Part shown: positions 11,694 to 22,980 of the stretch, piece by piece
Position numbering within the stretch: position 1 is the stretch's first letter
Layout: each line of letters begins with the position of its first letter
Origin: Morella rubra
Lineage: Eukaryota > Streptophyta > Magnoliopsida > Fagales > Myricaceae
NCBI GenBank assembly: GCA_003952965.2
Contig: CM025850.1
Location: 5,031,143 to 5,095,142, forward strand
DNA: 64,000 nt
Direction: 5' to 3'
The notes under the pieces: generated by a model
What the model saw: only the letters and a program-made list of their open reading frames with translations
Database searches by the model: none
Told to the model about the DNA's origin: nothing
Made by a program: the position numbers and the translations under genes

Positions 11694-12230
11694 GGCTTAA
11701 ATGCACCCTATACTCGAATATTGCAAATATATTCATCTAGCAAAGAAAGTTGATTTTGTGTCTATGAGATAAACTTTGCGTTTCAAAAATATCACTTTTC
11801 TCTCTCCATTTAAAAAATTAATGAGAAGTGGTGATGTGGCATAAGTCAATCATGTGTGCACGAATCAAAAAGTGTAGTGTGTCTTTCTAGGCCAATTATC
11901 TCCACGTTAGAGGTCCAATCAGCGCTCTGTCATCCACTAAACCAATTAGGTGTAAAATAAACTTATGTGTGCAGAGATATTCATTTCACATGCCAAGATG
12001 CTGACTAAGCCTTTGACGTGGAGATAGTGGACCCAGAAAGACACACGATACTTTTTTAATACGTACACACATAGTTAATTTATATCACATCATTTAATTT
12101 TGTAAATGGAGACAGATAATTAAGAAGATATTTTTTAAACGAAAAGCTTAACTCAGAAATATAAAATTAATTTTCTTTAACAGAAAGATATATTTATAAT
12201 ATTCGAATATCACATAGATGCATTTAAGCC
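11694..12230. mobile_element. MITE with about 80-bp inverted repeats and a 9-bp target duplication
   Basis: The ends are GGCTTAAATGCA and TGCATTTAAGCC. The inverted match continues inward through ATATTCGAATATT-like and AAATATAT sequence for about 80 bp. TAAATTCAA flanks both sides (11685-11693 and 12231-12239). Long arms with a 9-bp duplication fit a Mutator-like MITE. The interior is AT-rich and non-coding. Copy B carries the same element at 22448-22980 with the same duplication. Confidence 0.8.
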
Positions 12231-12239
12231 TAAATTCAA

Positions 12240-12871
12240 AACTGGTGTTGCACGTGTTGCCAACTTACAGGTCAGGCTAACTCTTCGTCAAGTGAACAAG
12301 ACTTAAAGGTTGACCCCAGACCGGCCCCCCTAAGACCAGTCGTAATTTCACATTTAAATATTTTAATATTGCATCTCTGCGAGAATATTAACAGGAAAAC
12401 AATTCATGAGTGGACCCTCATTGGGTACTACGGCCTCATGGGAAAATTTTGGCGTCAATGTAAAATTTTTGGGCTGTGTTCTCTGAGTTTCAGTGATATA
12501 TATGGGTGCGAAGTTCTTCATCGATGCAGGTTGCTGTTGCGGGCACATGTGTTTAGATCTGTGGTTTCTGATCAGAAAGAAATTGATACTTCCGCTTTCC
12601 CATGATCATCAGCTGCAGCTGCTGCTCTAAGAAGTTCGAAGTATAAACTTCTCTTGGATCGATGTTATTTTCTTTTTGTTTCACCTTTTTACTGGTATAA
12701 TGTACATTTCTCGATGGAGATTGATTTTATGTTTGTTTTTGGACGTTGTATCAAACATAGCAGAAAGGATTAATCGGTCAAAAAAAAGATTGTGTAAAAA
12801 GATTCGAAATCGCTGTTGCGATTTTAAGACCTGTCTGCATCGCTCTGTCATTTTATAAAATTTATACTTTA
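12240..12871. other. Conserved spacer at the end of copy A
   Basis: Very few bases differ from copy B (22990-23621). Several open frames of about 60-78 codons exist on both strands, but I recognise no protein family. It could hold the end of a transcript. I see no supported gene. Confidence 0.35.
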
Positions 12872-13877
12872 ATCTCTCTCTTTAGTACGAACAACCCGAC
12901 ACCATAAAACCTCAGCTCATCGACCGACCCGCGGGCGGTGTCTCGCGCCGTCGTCGCTGTAAACTGCAAACTAATTGACGTGATTTGTTAACAAGCACCC
13001 ACAATATCCCCGCCGTACCGTCCAAGCCGCCTCGATTCTCTCAGCGCCCAACCACGTCATTCTTCATCGCTTCCACGCCTCCACTGCGACCTCCATACTG
13101 CGGACATCAGCCCCGGTATTCCATCAAAAACGCTCCAGCGAACTATCCGCCTCACATGGCATCACCAGGCGACGACATGACGGCCGCGCTCCATACTTCC
13201 ACTCCAACAAATCGCAGACTCGCCCCTCATTCACCATACCCTCTCGCTAACCCCAGAAAACAAGAAACTGCCACACAAGCCCACACAATCTTGACGTAGA
13301 GGGGCTGAAGATTTCGATGAAGAATGGACTATCGACAGAGAGGGTAGCGATCGGAGAGGCTGGAGCTTATTCGACGAAGAGGGGGCTGGAGACTTCGAGA
13401 TTTTTTAAGAAGGGGGAAAGGGGAGCGGGGGAGTCAAAAGGGTATTTAGCGTTAAATGAATTTTTCCCCCACTTGTTCGAACCACATTTTTATTGTTCGA
13501 ACGAGATGATTTGGGTGACGAAACTACTTTCATCGCTAAAGATTTATTTAGTGAAGATTTAGAAGTTTTCGTCACTAATATGTGTTCGAACAAGATATTG
13601 TCGTTCAAACCATTAAGCAACCATGTATTCAAACCACATTTTGCTTGTACGAACAAGATTCTTTTAGTGACGAAAATATTTTTGTTGCTAAAGACTTATT
13701 TAGTGACGATTTAGCGATTTTCGTCACTAATACTTGTTCGAAGGACATTTTGCTTGTTCAAATGAGATGGATTACTCTTTAGCGAAGAATTCCTAATTTC
13801 GTCATTGAAGATGTATTTTTAGCGACGAAATAGATTTCGCCAATGATAAATCACGCTAAAATGCAAATTTTGTAGTG
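12872..13877. mobile_element. CACTA-type transposon end with subterminal repeats
   Basis: The right end reads TTTTGTAGTG (ends 13877), the complement of the CACTACAAAA terminus typical of plant CACTA elements. Inside it are repeated modules such as TTTAGTGACGA, TTTTCGTCACTAAT and TTGTTCGAA in both orientations, arranged in two roughly parallel units (about 13480-13630 and 13634-13750). Before these is a GC-rich part (12890-13440) with a C-rich open frame at 12985-13299 that I do not take as a gene. I could not find the matching left terminus, so the element is probably truncated and its left limit is only the point where copies A and B diverge. No transposase is present. Confidence 0.6.
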
Positions 13878-14768
13878 ATGGATCCACAGAACAATCTCCC
13901 CATGGTCTTTCACCTTTAAAAGCTCGGTGATGCAAATCTTTCTGGCTTGCCGCCAGTAGGTGCTGATAGAAGCTGCAGTGTGACTGCTAGTTTGTGGGGG
14001 AGCTACAGGGTTGCAGGTTCGAGGACGAAGATCATTCTTTTTCACAAAACCTTTGATAAGAAGATGAGATAATTGACGTGGCATGGGTGGGAGAGAGGGA
14101 ATGGACAGGCAACGTTGTGACGTGCAGTTGGCCATGACGTTGCTTTCGTTTGCTACATCGAAAAAAAAAATCGTTAGGTTAGTGGGGCCGCATTAACGGA
14201 GGGGCGTACCCGGAGAAGTTGTTAACCGTAGGGACCAGTACTACAAGCCAAAGTGAACCATAAGAATCATTCTGGAAAAAGGGCCAAACCATAGGGACAG
14301 GCAAAGTATTTTGCCTAGCAAATATTGGGGCTGATGTGCCAGTTAGCGCTCAAGTTTATGTGCGTACATTTTCCCTCCACCTCATAAGATGACGTGTCAA
14401 TGTGACCATATGACAGGAGCAGTACCCCGTTAGTCCTTTAGTGGGAAGGCGGACATTTTAAAAAGTGGAAAAAATCTAAAGACTGAGCTTTTGAGTTTCA
14501 AAACCCAAGCAACTCTTTTGAAAATGGGTGAAAAAACAAGAAGTAAAAATGAATTTACCATTAGAAATATGGATTATGATGCTAACTAATTTGCTATCAG
14601 ATTAGGACCATTCATTTCCTTAATTAATTAGAACATGCTATATCATGGTTGTATTAATTACCAACTAGCATGGGCACTTGGACAGCAAATTCGAGAGAAT
14701 TTTTATCCCATAAATATTGTTTAATCTTATAATTGTTCCCTGGCGTTTCTTTTTAAATCAATGTACTA
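13878..14768. other. Spacer between the CACTA end and the C2 gene
   Basis: I see no gene. It includes the presumed 3' untranslated and downstream region of the C2-domain gene on the minus strand. The remainder is unremarkable mixed-composition spacer. Confidence 0.4.
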
Positions 14769-15848
14769 TTACAGGTATAATTTATCATAGGACGTTACTT
14801 CTGGTACGCTTAGTAACCGAGGCTTGCTATCATTAGCCCTGCTCTTCTTCTTCATGACTCCACCACAGATTACGGAAAACTCACACCCACTAGCATTGCC
14901 AAAGCATGAAAACAACCCGCCTCCACTGGACCGCGTACGCCTGTGCCCATGGCTCTTTTTTTGTCTCGGCTTGATTAACTTCTGATATTCATTGTCATAT
15001 TCTGGGGTAAGCTCCATCCGCCACTTTGCGATCTTCTTCTTCAGCCCTTCCCCGCTACTTTCCTCGGTATCGTCAAATAGAGAGCTGTCCATGTCGTCAA
15101 CCCCAGGGGTCTGGTGCAATTCCTTCCCTATTGCTTCCGCGACAAGCGCTCGCGATTTGTCCATATAGGGGCCTACCACATTCCCGGCCTTCTCCAGTGA
15201 CGCGAGCTCTGCCTCATCGCATTTGGAGCTCATTTCCACAGCGTTTCCGTCGAGATTGGATTGTTCTCTTTGGGAGCGCTTGAGCTCGATCACGGGATTA
15301 GTTTGTTGGGTTTTCTCATCTCCGAGGCTTTTCGGGTTGCTTTGCTTTTGAGTTTTGACTTCCCGCAAATCCCAACATGACCCGTCCGCTGATGCACTGA
15401 GATCGCTAGTGATGCCCATGCTACGCAGGCTTCTGTCGAGGAGAGTGACACCGAGGTTAAGAGTTCCTCGAGGGCGGCCAGAGGGGTCGTGGACCTGGAG
15501 CGCCACCAGCCGCATTCTGGACTTTCCTTCGTCGCAAGATGAGGGAAGGAGGAGATCGCTGAGGAGGACACGAACAGTGCCAACTATAATATCTTGCATC
15601 CACGATGTGGCGTATATCGGGATCGTGATGGCCGACGTGCCGGAGTGGAGGAACTCTTCCTCAACACCGAACTGGAATTTTTCGTTCCACTTAGGGTTCG
15701 CGTCCCCATCTTGGTCGACGCGGCTCAGCAACTTGCGCTCCGCATGCAGCCCTGCAACGGCGTACGTCTGCATGGACTGGGACACTGGCTCCAAGTCTCT
15801 GGCCGATACCAGATTGATCTCTAAAATGTGGAAAGCAGGGGAAACCAT
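14769..15848 (-). CDS. C2-domain (CaLB-type) plant protein
   Basis: This is an intronless reading frame for 359 residues from the ATG at 15846-15848. The N-terminus (SPAFHILEINLVSARDL, TYAVAGLHAERKL, NPKWNEKFQF) is a C2 calcium/phospholipid-binding fold over about residues 4-130. Next comes RPRGTLNLGVTLLDRS, then a charged low-complexity middle, and a conserved tail GGGLFSCFGNASGCEFSV. This layout matches the plant family typified by Arabidopsis At2g33320/At1g04540, whose biochemical role is unclear beyond likely membrane targeting. An in-frame ATG lies upstream at 16094. A TATA box only 6 bp before it (16100-16106) puts the expected transcript start inside that extension, so I prefer the inner start. 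The extension is also repeat-like (AAC/AGC triplets). Confidence 0.86.
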   Translation of the reverse strand: MVSPAFHILEINLVSARDLEPVSQSMQTYAVAGLHAERKLLSRVDQDGDANPKWNEKFQFGVEEEFLHSGTSAITIPIYATSWMQDIIVGTVRVLLSDLLLPSSCDEGKSRMRLVALQVHDPSGRPRGTLNLGVTLLDRSLRSMGITSDLSASADGSCWDLREVKTQKQSNPKSLGDEKTQQTNPVIELKRSQREQSNLDGNAVEMSSKCDEAELASLEKAGNVVGPYMDKSRALVAEAIGKELHQTPGVDDMDSSLFDDTEESSGEGLKKKIAKWRMELTPEYDNEYQKLIKPRQKKSHGHRRTRSSGGGLFSCFGNASGCEFSVICGGVMKKKSRANDSKPRLLSVPEVTSYDKLYL

Positions 15849-16099
15849 GCTGCTTGTTGTGATTACCGAAAAACCGATGATAGAGGCAACAACAATAATG
15901 ATAACAACAGTAGTAGCGTTAACAACAGCAGCAGCGTTAACGGTGGCGTTGGCGAATATTGTATGAGCCGTGTCCGTGATGACAATCTCAGTGGAACCCA
16001 ATGGATCGATGTACGAAGTTTGGAGGGAGTAGGTGAAGTTCTGGTTGATTCTGAATATCAGTTGCAGTTGGTTTGAGAATTCGGCGATGGCCATGAGAC

Positions 16100-16106
16100 T
16101 TTTATA
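16100..16106 (-). promoter_or_regulatory. TATA box of the C2-domain gene
   Basis: On the minus strand it reads CCTATAAAAG. Transcription about 30 bp downstream would start near 16070, giving a leader of about 220 nt before the ATG at 15848. Confidence 0.6.
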
Positions 16107-16713
16107 GGAGGCCTAGCTAGCTGAAGCGGGTTGTATCCCGTTGTCTGAACGAAGGTTAATAATTTGTTGCGTGATCTGTGTGAACCGGCCCGTAAGTTTT
16201 TCTGAACGAAAATAAAGGCTTTATGTTTGGAAGACCCCGTACCAGTAAACAAGGACATCTTTGTGGATCCCAAAAATGTCCCCGGACGAAAATAAATGAA
16301 TCTTTTCGTTTATATGTATAATAATGCGGAGGATAGAAAAGGAAAACGGACCTTTATATCCGGATACATTTGTAAATGGCTTTTTTATCTATTCTGTTCA
16401 GTTGATGAGTACTTGAAAGTTCCTCTCCCAGAAGAAGAGGACATGACTGACTGGGCGAGTCAATAACTGAATGCCCAGATTTGTAAATTTTGACTCAAAT
16501 TTCTTCTGTCCCTCTCTAGCTCGTGGTGAGAAGTATGGGTATAAGTATGTGAGGAACTAGGAAAAAGGAGATCCTGATTGCCGTGAGATGATTTGTGAAA
16601 ATTGATTTTTGTGAATAGTAGTAATAATATATTTTATATATTAATTTGATTGAATATTGAAATATGTTTGGAAACATTATATAGCTAAAGTTATCAATGA
16701 TTGAGAATTATAG
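16107..16713. other. Upstream region of the C2 gene to the gap
   Basis: No gene is seen. This is promoter-side sequence of the C2 gene and AT-rich spacer up to the run of N. Confidence 0.5.
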
Positions 16714-16814
16714 NNNNNNNNNNNNNNNNNNNNNNNNNNNNNNNNNNNNNNNNNNNNNNNNNNNNNNNNNNNNNNNNNNNNNNNNNNNNNNNNNNNNNNN
16801 NNNNNNNNNNNNNN
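16714..16814. other. Assembly gap (101 N)
   Basis: This run of undetermined bases joins two contigs. The sequence to its right is a noisy second copy of sequence about 10 kb to the left, so the gap size and the join itself are suspect. Confidence 0.99.
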
Positions 16815-16893
16815 GGATTTTATCTTCGTTACATTGCAAGCTCGTATGGAAAGGTGTATATGAGGCGAAGTGTATTTTATGGTTCATCTTCAG

Positions 16894-17435
16894 GGTCGAT
16901 CAGTTGAATCTATATAGTGTTTTTTAGGGTGGTGGGTTTCCATAGTTACTTTAATTCAGGTAGATTTTGGATGAGATTTGTTATGAGTGGCTCTTCGGTT
17001 GCTAGATTGGGAGATGAACAGGTTACGCGGGTTCGACTTTTTTTTTCTTGAGGCTTCATTATATCATAAATGGGGTTGCGGAAGTGGATGGTTGAATACA
17101 TTTTGAGGGGTGAGGTTTGTCGTGCATATGTTCGTTGGGGCGTTTGGCCGGTTGGTTTGGGTCTTCTGCTTCGGCTGGGTTTTAGAGTTTGTGTAGGTGT
17201 TTTTTCGGCCATTGTTGTTGGGGTTGGTTTGCAGTGCAGGATGGTGGGAGGTATATTTTAATATGCAATGTGTGATTTTTTATGTTGTGGGAATGGATTT
17301 TAGGGTAATGTGTTTGCAGTTAATAATTGATGATTCTTGTTGGGTGTCTTTTCAGATCTATTGGATAGATTTTCTATTGAAATTTTAAGTGCGTATGATA
17401 GCTGAAGTCGGTCGGTTGAGGCTGTTTTGTGACTG
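16894..17435 (+). pseudogene. Corrupted copy of cyclin exon 2 (probably an assembly artefact)
   Basis: Landmarks of cyclin exon 2 are visible in order: GGTCGATCAG at the splice acceptor, GCTAGATTGG-AGATGAACA, TGAGGCTTCATTAT, and GACTGTGTGAC after the stop. Insertions and substitutions destroy the frame throughout. Exon 1 is absent because the contig starts inside the intron. I interpret this as the same gene badly called rather than a true pseudogene. Confidence 0.7.
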
Positions 17436-20400
17436 TGTGACATGTGGGCGAATAACAATTGTGGGAATAATTGCACCTTTGCGGGTATTTGTGCATTGAC
17501 TTGTTACGCAAACCATCGTTTTGCGTCATGTGAAATTAATCCACCGACTCCCTGGCCGTTGGTTTGAGATTTAGTTTGAGTTTTGGTTTTAGTTTTAGAT
17601 TTTAAATTTGGGTTAATTGAGCTTTGCATTCACCTGATTTGGAATGTTGACATTTTGTAATTCGTTCTTTTAATTTTGATATATTTTACTGGGCTAAGAG
17701 GTTGTGAATTGGTGTTTTTCGATTTACTGGGACGGCTGTATGGTTGGGTTTATTTTGTGTTTGCGCGGATGTTTAAGTTATGAAGGGAAAATCTCAATCC
17801 GTAACTCATTTAAGCTCATCAAGTGGTTTGGTTTAAAATTCTTGGATATGGCTGTGTGTTAGTCTGTGTATTTTAATTTTTGGCTAGATGGTGGTTGGTT
17901 TGGCGTGAAACCGTGTAGTGGGGTTAGTTATCTGGTTGAGTTTTTTCAGTTATGGAATTAGATTGTGACTGTCAGGAATATTTTGATTAGGGTGTTTTGT
18001 GGGGGTTTTAGCGATTTGATATTTTAAAAAATAAAAATAAATTTGTTGATTATAATTTTTTATTTATTTTTATAAATTAATTGTGTTATCTTTATATTTC
18101 TACTAGATATGATAATTTTTATATTGTTTGTAGAAATATGTTTTTATTTTCAAAATTAGATGAAAACGATACTGGTTTGGTGGAGAGTTAAAAAAATATT
18201 TATTTTTAATTATGTATGATATTTTAGGTGGTTGTATATGCATAAAATTTGAAATGTTTGTATAAATACGAAAATAATACAATATGTTTAGAGTGGAAGA
18301 AGTAAAAGGATTAGAATGATAAAATTTGGCACCTGGTGGCCAAGTTCTGTTAAGCTGGTGTTGGGCGTTGGCATATCGCGCAAGGTTTGTAGCTTTAGAT
18401 CTAGGGCTTGCTTGCGGGGTTGCAGGTAGCACCAATGGGGATATGGAATTCATGTGATTTGGTTTTGGGATTTTGTTGCGGTGTTAGGAGTTGATTTTTT
18501 AATTTGGATTGTGTATTTCTTTTGGTTAAATATTGGGTGTTTTGATTGATTTAGTTGTTGTTAGGTGTTTTGAGTTAGTTTATCTGTCGTGGGATTTAGA
18601 GGTGTATTTTTGGTATCCGTGGTTATATTTGTGGTTTTTTAGGTGATTGTTTTAAGTTTAAACTTCTTTATTATTGTGGTTAGTAAATGTGCTGTTTTAA
18701 TTTATTTATTTTGTAATTCTGCTAATCATATATTTATGTTTTTGTTTGTTGTACTAAGCTGGTGTGTGTAATTTGTGTTTGCGGTCGGTGTTATAGTTCG
18801 TTCTATTGTTGGTATTTTTTGAGAGTGTAGTTGAGTGGTTTGGTTGTTAGTTGTGTCTTATCTGGAGTTTTAGAAGATAGTAAGTCGGGTCGTGAAGTGG
18901 ACATAATGTGGTTAGTAGTTTCTTGGAGTTATTGTCGTTCTTATTGTTGTGTCTGCCTGATCGTCTGATGGATTGTGTTTGTTATTTAGATTCTGCGGTT
19001 CTTCAAGGTGGCTAAGTGTAGCGTAAGGTTGAGGAGCAAGGTTATGGGTTGGGGTTTTTTCTCAACATGTGAAATGTAATTTGATTTCTTATATTGTAGT
19101 TTATAAAATTATTTTTGTTGTTGTTTTTTATATTTGGTCCAATTATTTTGTGGTTTGGTTGTGCGTATTCTTTGTTTTCTATTTTCGTCTTTACTTATAA
19201 ATTCAGATAATTATTATTTGATATAAATCACATTACTCTTAGAGAAAGCAAACAATGCGATCAAACGACTTTTGTTGCGAATTAGGATGGCCATAAATTG
19301 ATTAAGGGTTGCTCAGGGGACTCTATTATCAAGTTGGGGTGGTTGGGGTGGGATTTGAGGATGTTAGGATGGGATGATTATGTTGAGAAAGTAGTTTGTG
19401 CGAGATGAAAGATTTATTCCTGTTTGCATTTTTTGAGGAAAGTATAATTGATCTGCTAGCTCGATTATTTTCGGCGTTCTTTGAAGCATTTTAATTGAAA
19501 TCCTTTGGGGTGTGGGGGGTTTCTACTTGGTGAAGGGTAAGTGAATGTTGATCATTTTTCCATGTAATTTATGTATATAGGTTGGAGTTCGTAATAGTTA
19601 TTGGTGATTAGGGTGTGCACATAAAATATAATAGCTTTGATCTAGATCATGGAATATTGTCGGCAACTCTTTGGTGTGCAATTTAACATAATTAGAGTAC
19701 TGTTGATTAAGACGTTAGACCTTTCTAATTTGGTGGGGAGCTAGGCCATAAATGATCTTATATAGTAGTTAGGGTGGACTGCTATAAAGTGGGGTTATGT
19801 ATTTTTTTATGAGTGAAAAAAACTCCAAAGGATATTGACTCCAATAATTTCTTGAACTATCTATTTCTAGCAAGAAATAATAAATTAAACTCTATTAAGT
19901 TTGGGAACATGTTATTAGCTAGACTCAACTATATATATATATATATATATATAGGGGCGAGCGTAGCATCCAGTCAATTCTTTGCTGTCAGATCAGATAT
20001 TTATCCAACCAAATTATTTGGTGTTTGTGGAAAGAATATATCGCCCCTAAATATTTTGCACTCAAAGAACTCGTACACAAAATATATATATTTATTCGTA
20101 TTTTATTTTTAGTGAAATTGTCACTTTTCATTTACTTTCACTTGTTTTACACTTACACCCTAAATTATAAGTTTGAGACATTATATCTATAAATTATCCA
20201 TTTTTAATAGATTGTATACTCTTTCTATTTTTTTAAAACAAAATGACGAATATGTCCTTTAAAAATGATATGAGGGTGCAAAAATATTGAGATGGTTTAT
20301 TTTGTACGTATATATGTCTTAAATGTGAAGTTTTTAGGGTGCAAACAGTAGCAGATGGAGGGGGGGCCAACGTTGGCTAATGTTAAATGTTTGAATTTAG

Positions 20401-22447
20401 AAAAAAAAAAAAATCTAGGCTCTTTTTAGACTAGGCTGGCCCCCCTTAAAGCCCAGTCTAAAGCCCAATTCTCTTGTTTTTGTTATGTTTATTTTGTTTC
20501 AATTAATGTTATGTTGTGATTTTGTGAATTTAGGTGGTTTTTATGACTGATTGTAGTTGGTTTTGTGCTTAATAGTTTAGGGTTTGGATTATGATTTGGT
20601 TGTGAAATTTAATTGCATTATATTAAATTTTTGAATTGAGGTATTGTATTGATGTTGAAGTTAAGTTGTGAATGTGATTAGGTATGGTTAGCTGTTGATG
20701 GAATTTAAGGGTGTTTTTTATATTTGTTTTGTTTTGTTTAGATAATAATAAATTTTTTATTAAAAAAATCAGAAAAGTCGTCTAATACTCATTAACGTTG
20801 TATGTGTATTCAATATAATTTATTTTTTTTATATTTTAACTCTAAGAGACTTTTTTATATTACTATTAAAAATTTTTTTTTATCTTTTTTTTTCTTAAGA
20901 GTCCACCTTTTATATTTATTCTTGATTTTCCTCCAGGGTGCAACGTAAAACAGGTATGATAGTAGTCGGTGAAAATATACTCTTCCTTTATGTATATATT
21001 ATATACATTTAGCTCAATTCTTTGCTTTGACCGGCGAGGAGAAGGTGGGGGAATCAAGCCGGTTAGTTTTCATGAGAAACCGACATTTCTCGAACTCGAC
21101 GCATCAAGCAATGGCATTGAAGATGATTGGCCCCAATTCTCTTAAATATGGTTGGTGGAGAGTTTTTAATGGTAATAGTAGGTATATATTTGTTCATACG
21201 TTGATCTTTCCAGAAATAATATATGAATGTTTTTTTCCGTACTGGATATAACATGCTTCGATCTCAACTCTCAAGCGAATCAAATTAATATATAGATGAA
21301 ATGGATCTGTCCGGGAATCAAATCTATTATATATTGCGGCATCTCTGGGACTCTGGCCGGCCCTGTCTTATCCAATTGTTTTGTCCCGTCTAGACACCAT
21401 CAGAGCTGTTGATAATTTCCACCTATATTACGGCCAATTGTATAGTATTGAGGGAAAAGAACATTTCCAACGAGAAGTAAAATGAAGAAACAGGTTGCAA
21501 ATGGTACATATATCACGGTACTGTTCCAGAGAGAAAAAAAAAAAAAATAATTAGAAGAACTGAAGGTATTCTGGGATTAGAGGAAAGAGACATTACCTGT
21601 TTTTTGTGGAAGTAAAATGAATGTAGGCTACCTAGTCCAAAGTACCCAGGCAGCTTTGGCTCTATCAATGGAACGTTTTGTCCAAAAGAGGCCCGCCAGC
21701 TTCTATCGGACCTGTCTTTCTCCTAGCCATGGAGTTTGTTTTGTCTCTAGGTATCTCCTGCTCTCATTTTCTGCTTCAACTACTCTTTGCATATCCAACA
21801 CTACCGCTCTTAGCCACCGGGGGCCAAAGAAAGATGCTAAAAGGAGACCTCAGCGAAGCTATATGTATATACTGGACATTATGGTGGAGAAGCAGATAAG
21901 TGAGCCCCGCTTGTGCTGTTCACTCTAACTGTAATGAAGCTCCTTCCCTTGAGATTCTGCCGGGAGCATCTGTAACTCAAGTCGGCGGTGCATTTTAGCT
22001 GGTATCTGCTCCAAGTCTTAGTAAAGTTTTCTTGATAAAAGTTCAGGTACGTGACAGTAACAGGGTTTGTTGTAGTTGATTCAGCATCATTAACCAAATA
22101 TCAGTGTCCTTTTAAGCCTAGTTCAGAAGAAGAATTTACCTACTTGGCTCTTTTCCATTCTAATTATCCTGTGGGGGTGCATAATTTCAAAACTTCGTTA
22201 GGTTTTCCTGGTGTGTAGTGTCTAGTATTTGTCTGGTGCTGTTAATATGCCTGCCTGCCTGTCCCTGAATGCCATCTAAGAAGCTTCTCAAAGAGTGTTG
22301 GGAACCTTCCTACTTGGCATGAGGGGAGTCATGCAGGCCCAACAATCTGATGACCAATTGCATTCCTCGATATCTGTACTTCTTTTTTCGGATTTTTTCT
22401 TGCGCATCCATAATCCTTACCACTTCACATAACCCTAATAAATTCAA

Positions 22448-22980
22448 GGCTTAAATGCACCCTATACTCGATATTTGCAAATATATTCATCTAGCAAAGA
22501 AAGTTGATTTTGTGTCTATGAGATAAACTTTGCGTTTCAAAATATCACTTTTTCTCTCTCATTTAAAAAATTAATGAGAAGTGGTGATGTGGCATAAGTC
22601 AATCATGTGTGCACGAATCAAAAAGTGTAGTGTGTCTTTCTAGGCCAATTATCTCCACGTTAGAGGTCAATCAGCGCTCTGTCATCCACTAAACCAATTA
22701 GGTGTAAAATAAACTTATGTGTGCAGAGATATTCATTTCACATGCCAAGATGCTGACTAAGCCTTTGACGTGGAGATAGTGGACCAGAAAGACACACGAT
22801 ATTTTTTAATACGTACACACATAGTTAATTTATATCACATCATTTAATTTTGTAAATGGAGACAGATAATTAAGAAGATATTTTTTAAACGAAAAGCTTA
22901 ACTCAGAAATATAAAATTAATTTTCTTTACTAGAAAGATATATTTATAATATTCGAATATCACATAGATGCATTTAAGCC
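22448..22980. mobile_element. Copy B version of the Mutator-like MITE
   Basis: This has the same GGCTTAAATGCA/TGCATTTAAGCC ends and TAAATTCAA flanks as the element at 11694-12230, with a net length difference of about 4 bp. Confidence 0.8.

Larger units (their letters stand above)
6712..12871. repeat. Copy A of a roughly 6-kb duplicated segment
   Basis: The segment from the cyclin intron to position 12871 recurs at 16815-23621. The right edges match exactly up to CTTTA, after which the two copies continue with unrelated sequence. Copy A reads as ordinary clean sequence throughout and holds an intact cyclin exon 2. Confidence 0.95.

Noticed and set aside
12985-13299. A 104-codon Pro/Thr-rich frame.
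   Set aside because: It is in the GC-rich part beside the CACTA end, where long frames arise easily, and it has no recognisable motif or promoter.
16094-16094. ATG at 16094 as the start of the C2 protein.
   Set aside because: It is only 6 bp from the TATA box and precedes the expected transcript start. The added residues are repeat-like and outside the family's usual N-terminus.
21617-21928. A 103-codon frame in copy B.
   Set aside because: The matching part of copy A (about 10870-11180) has small length differences that break this frame, so it is not conserved even between the two copies.
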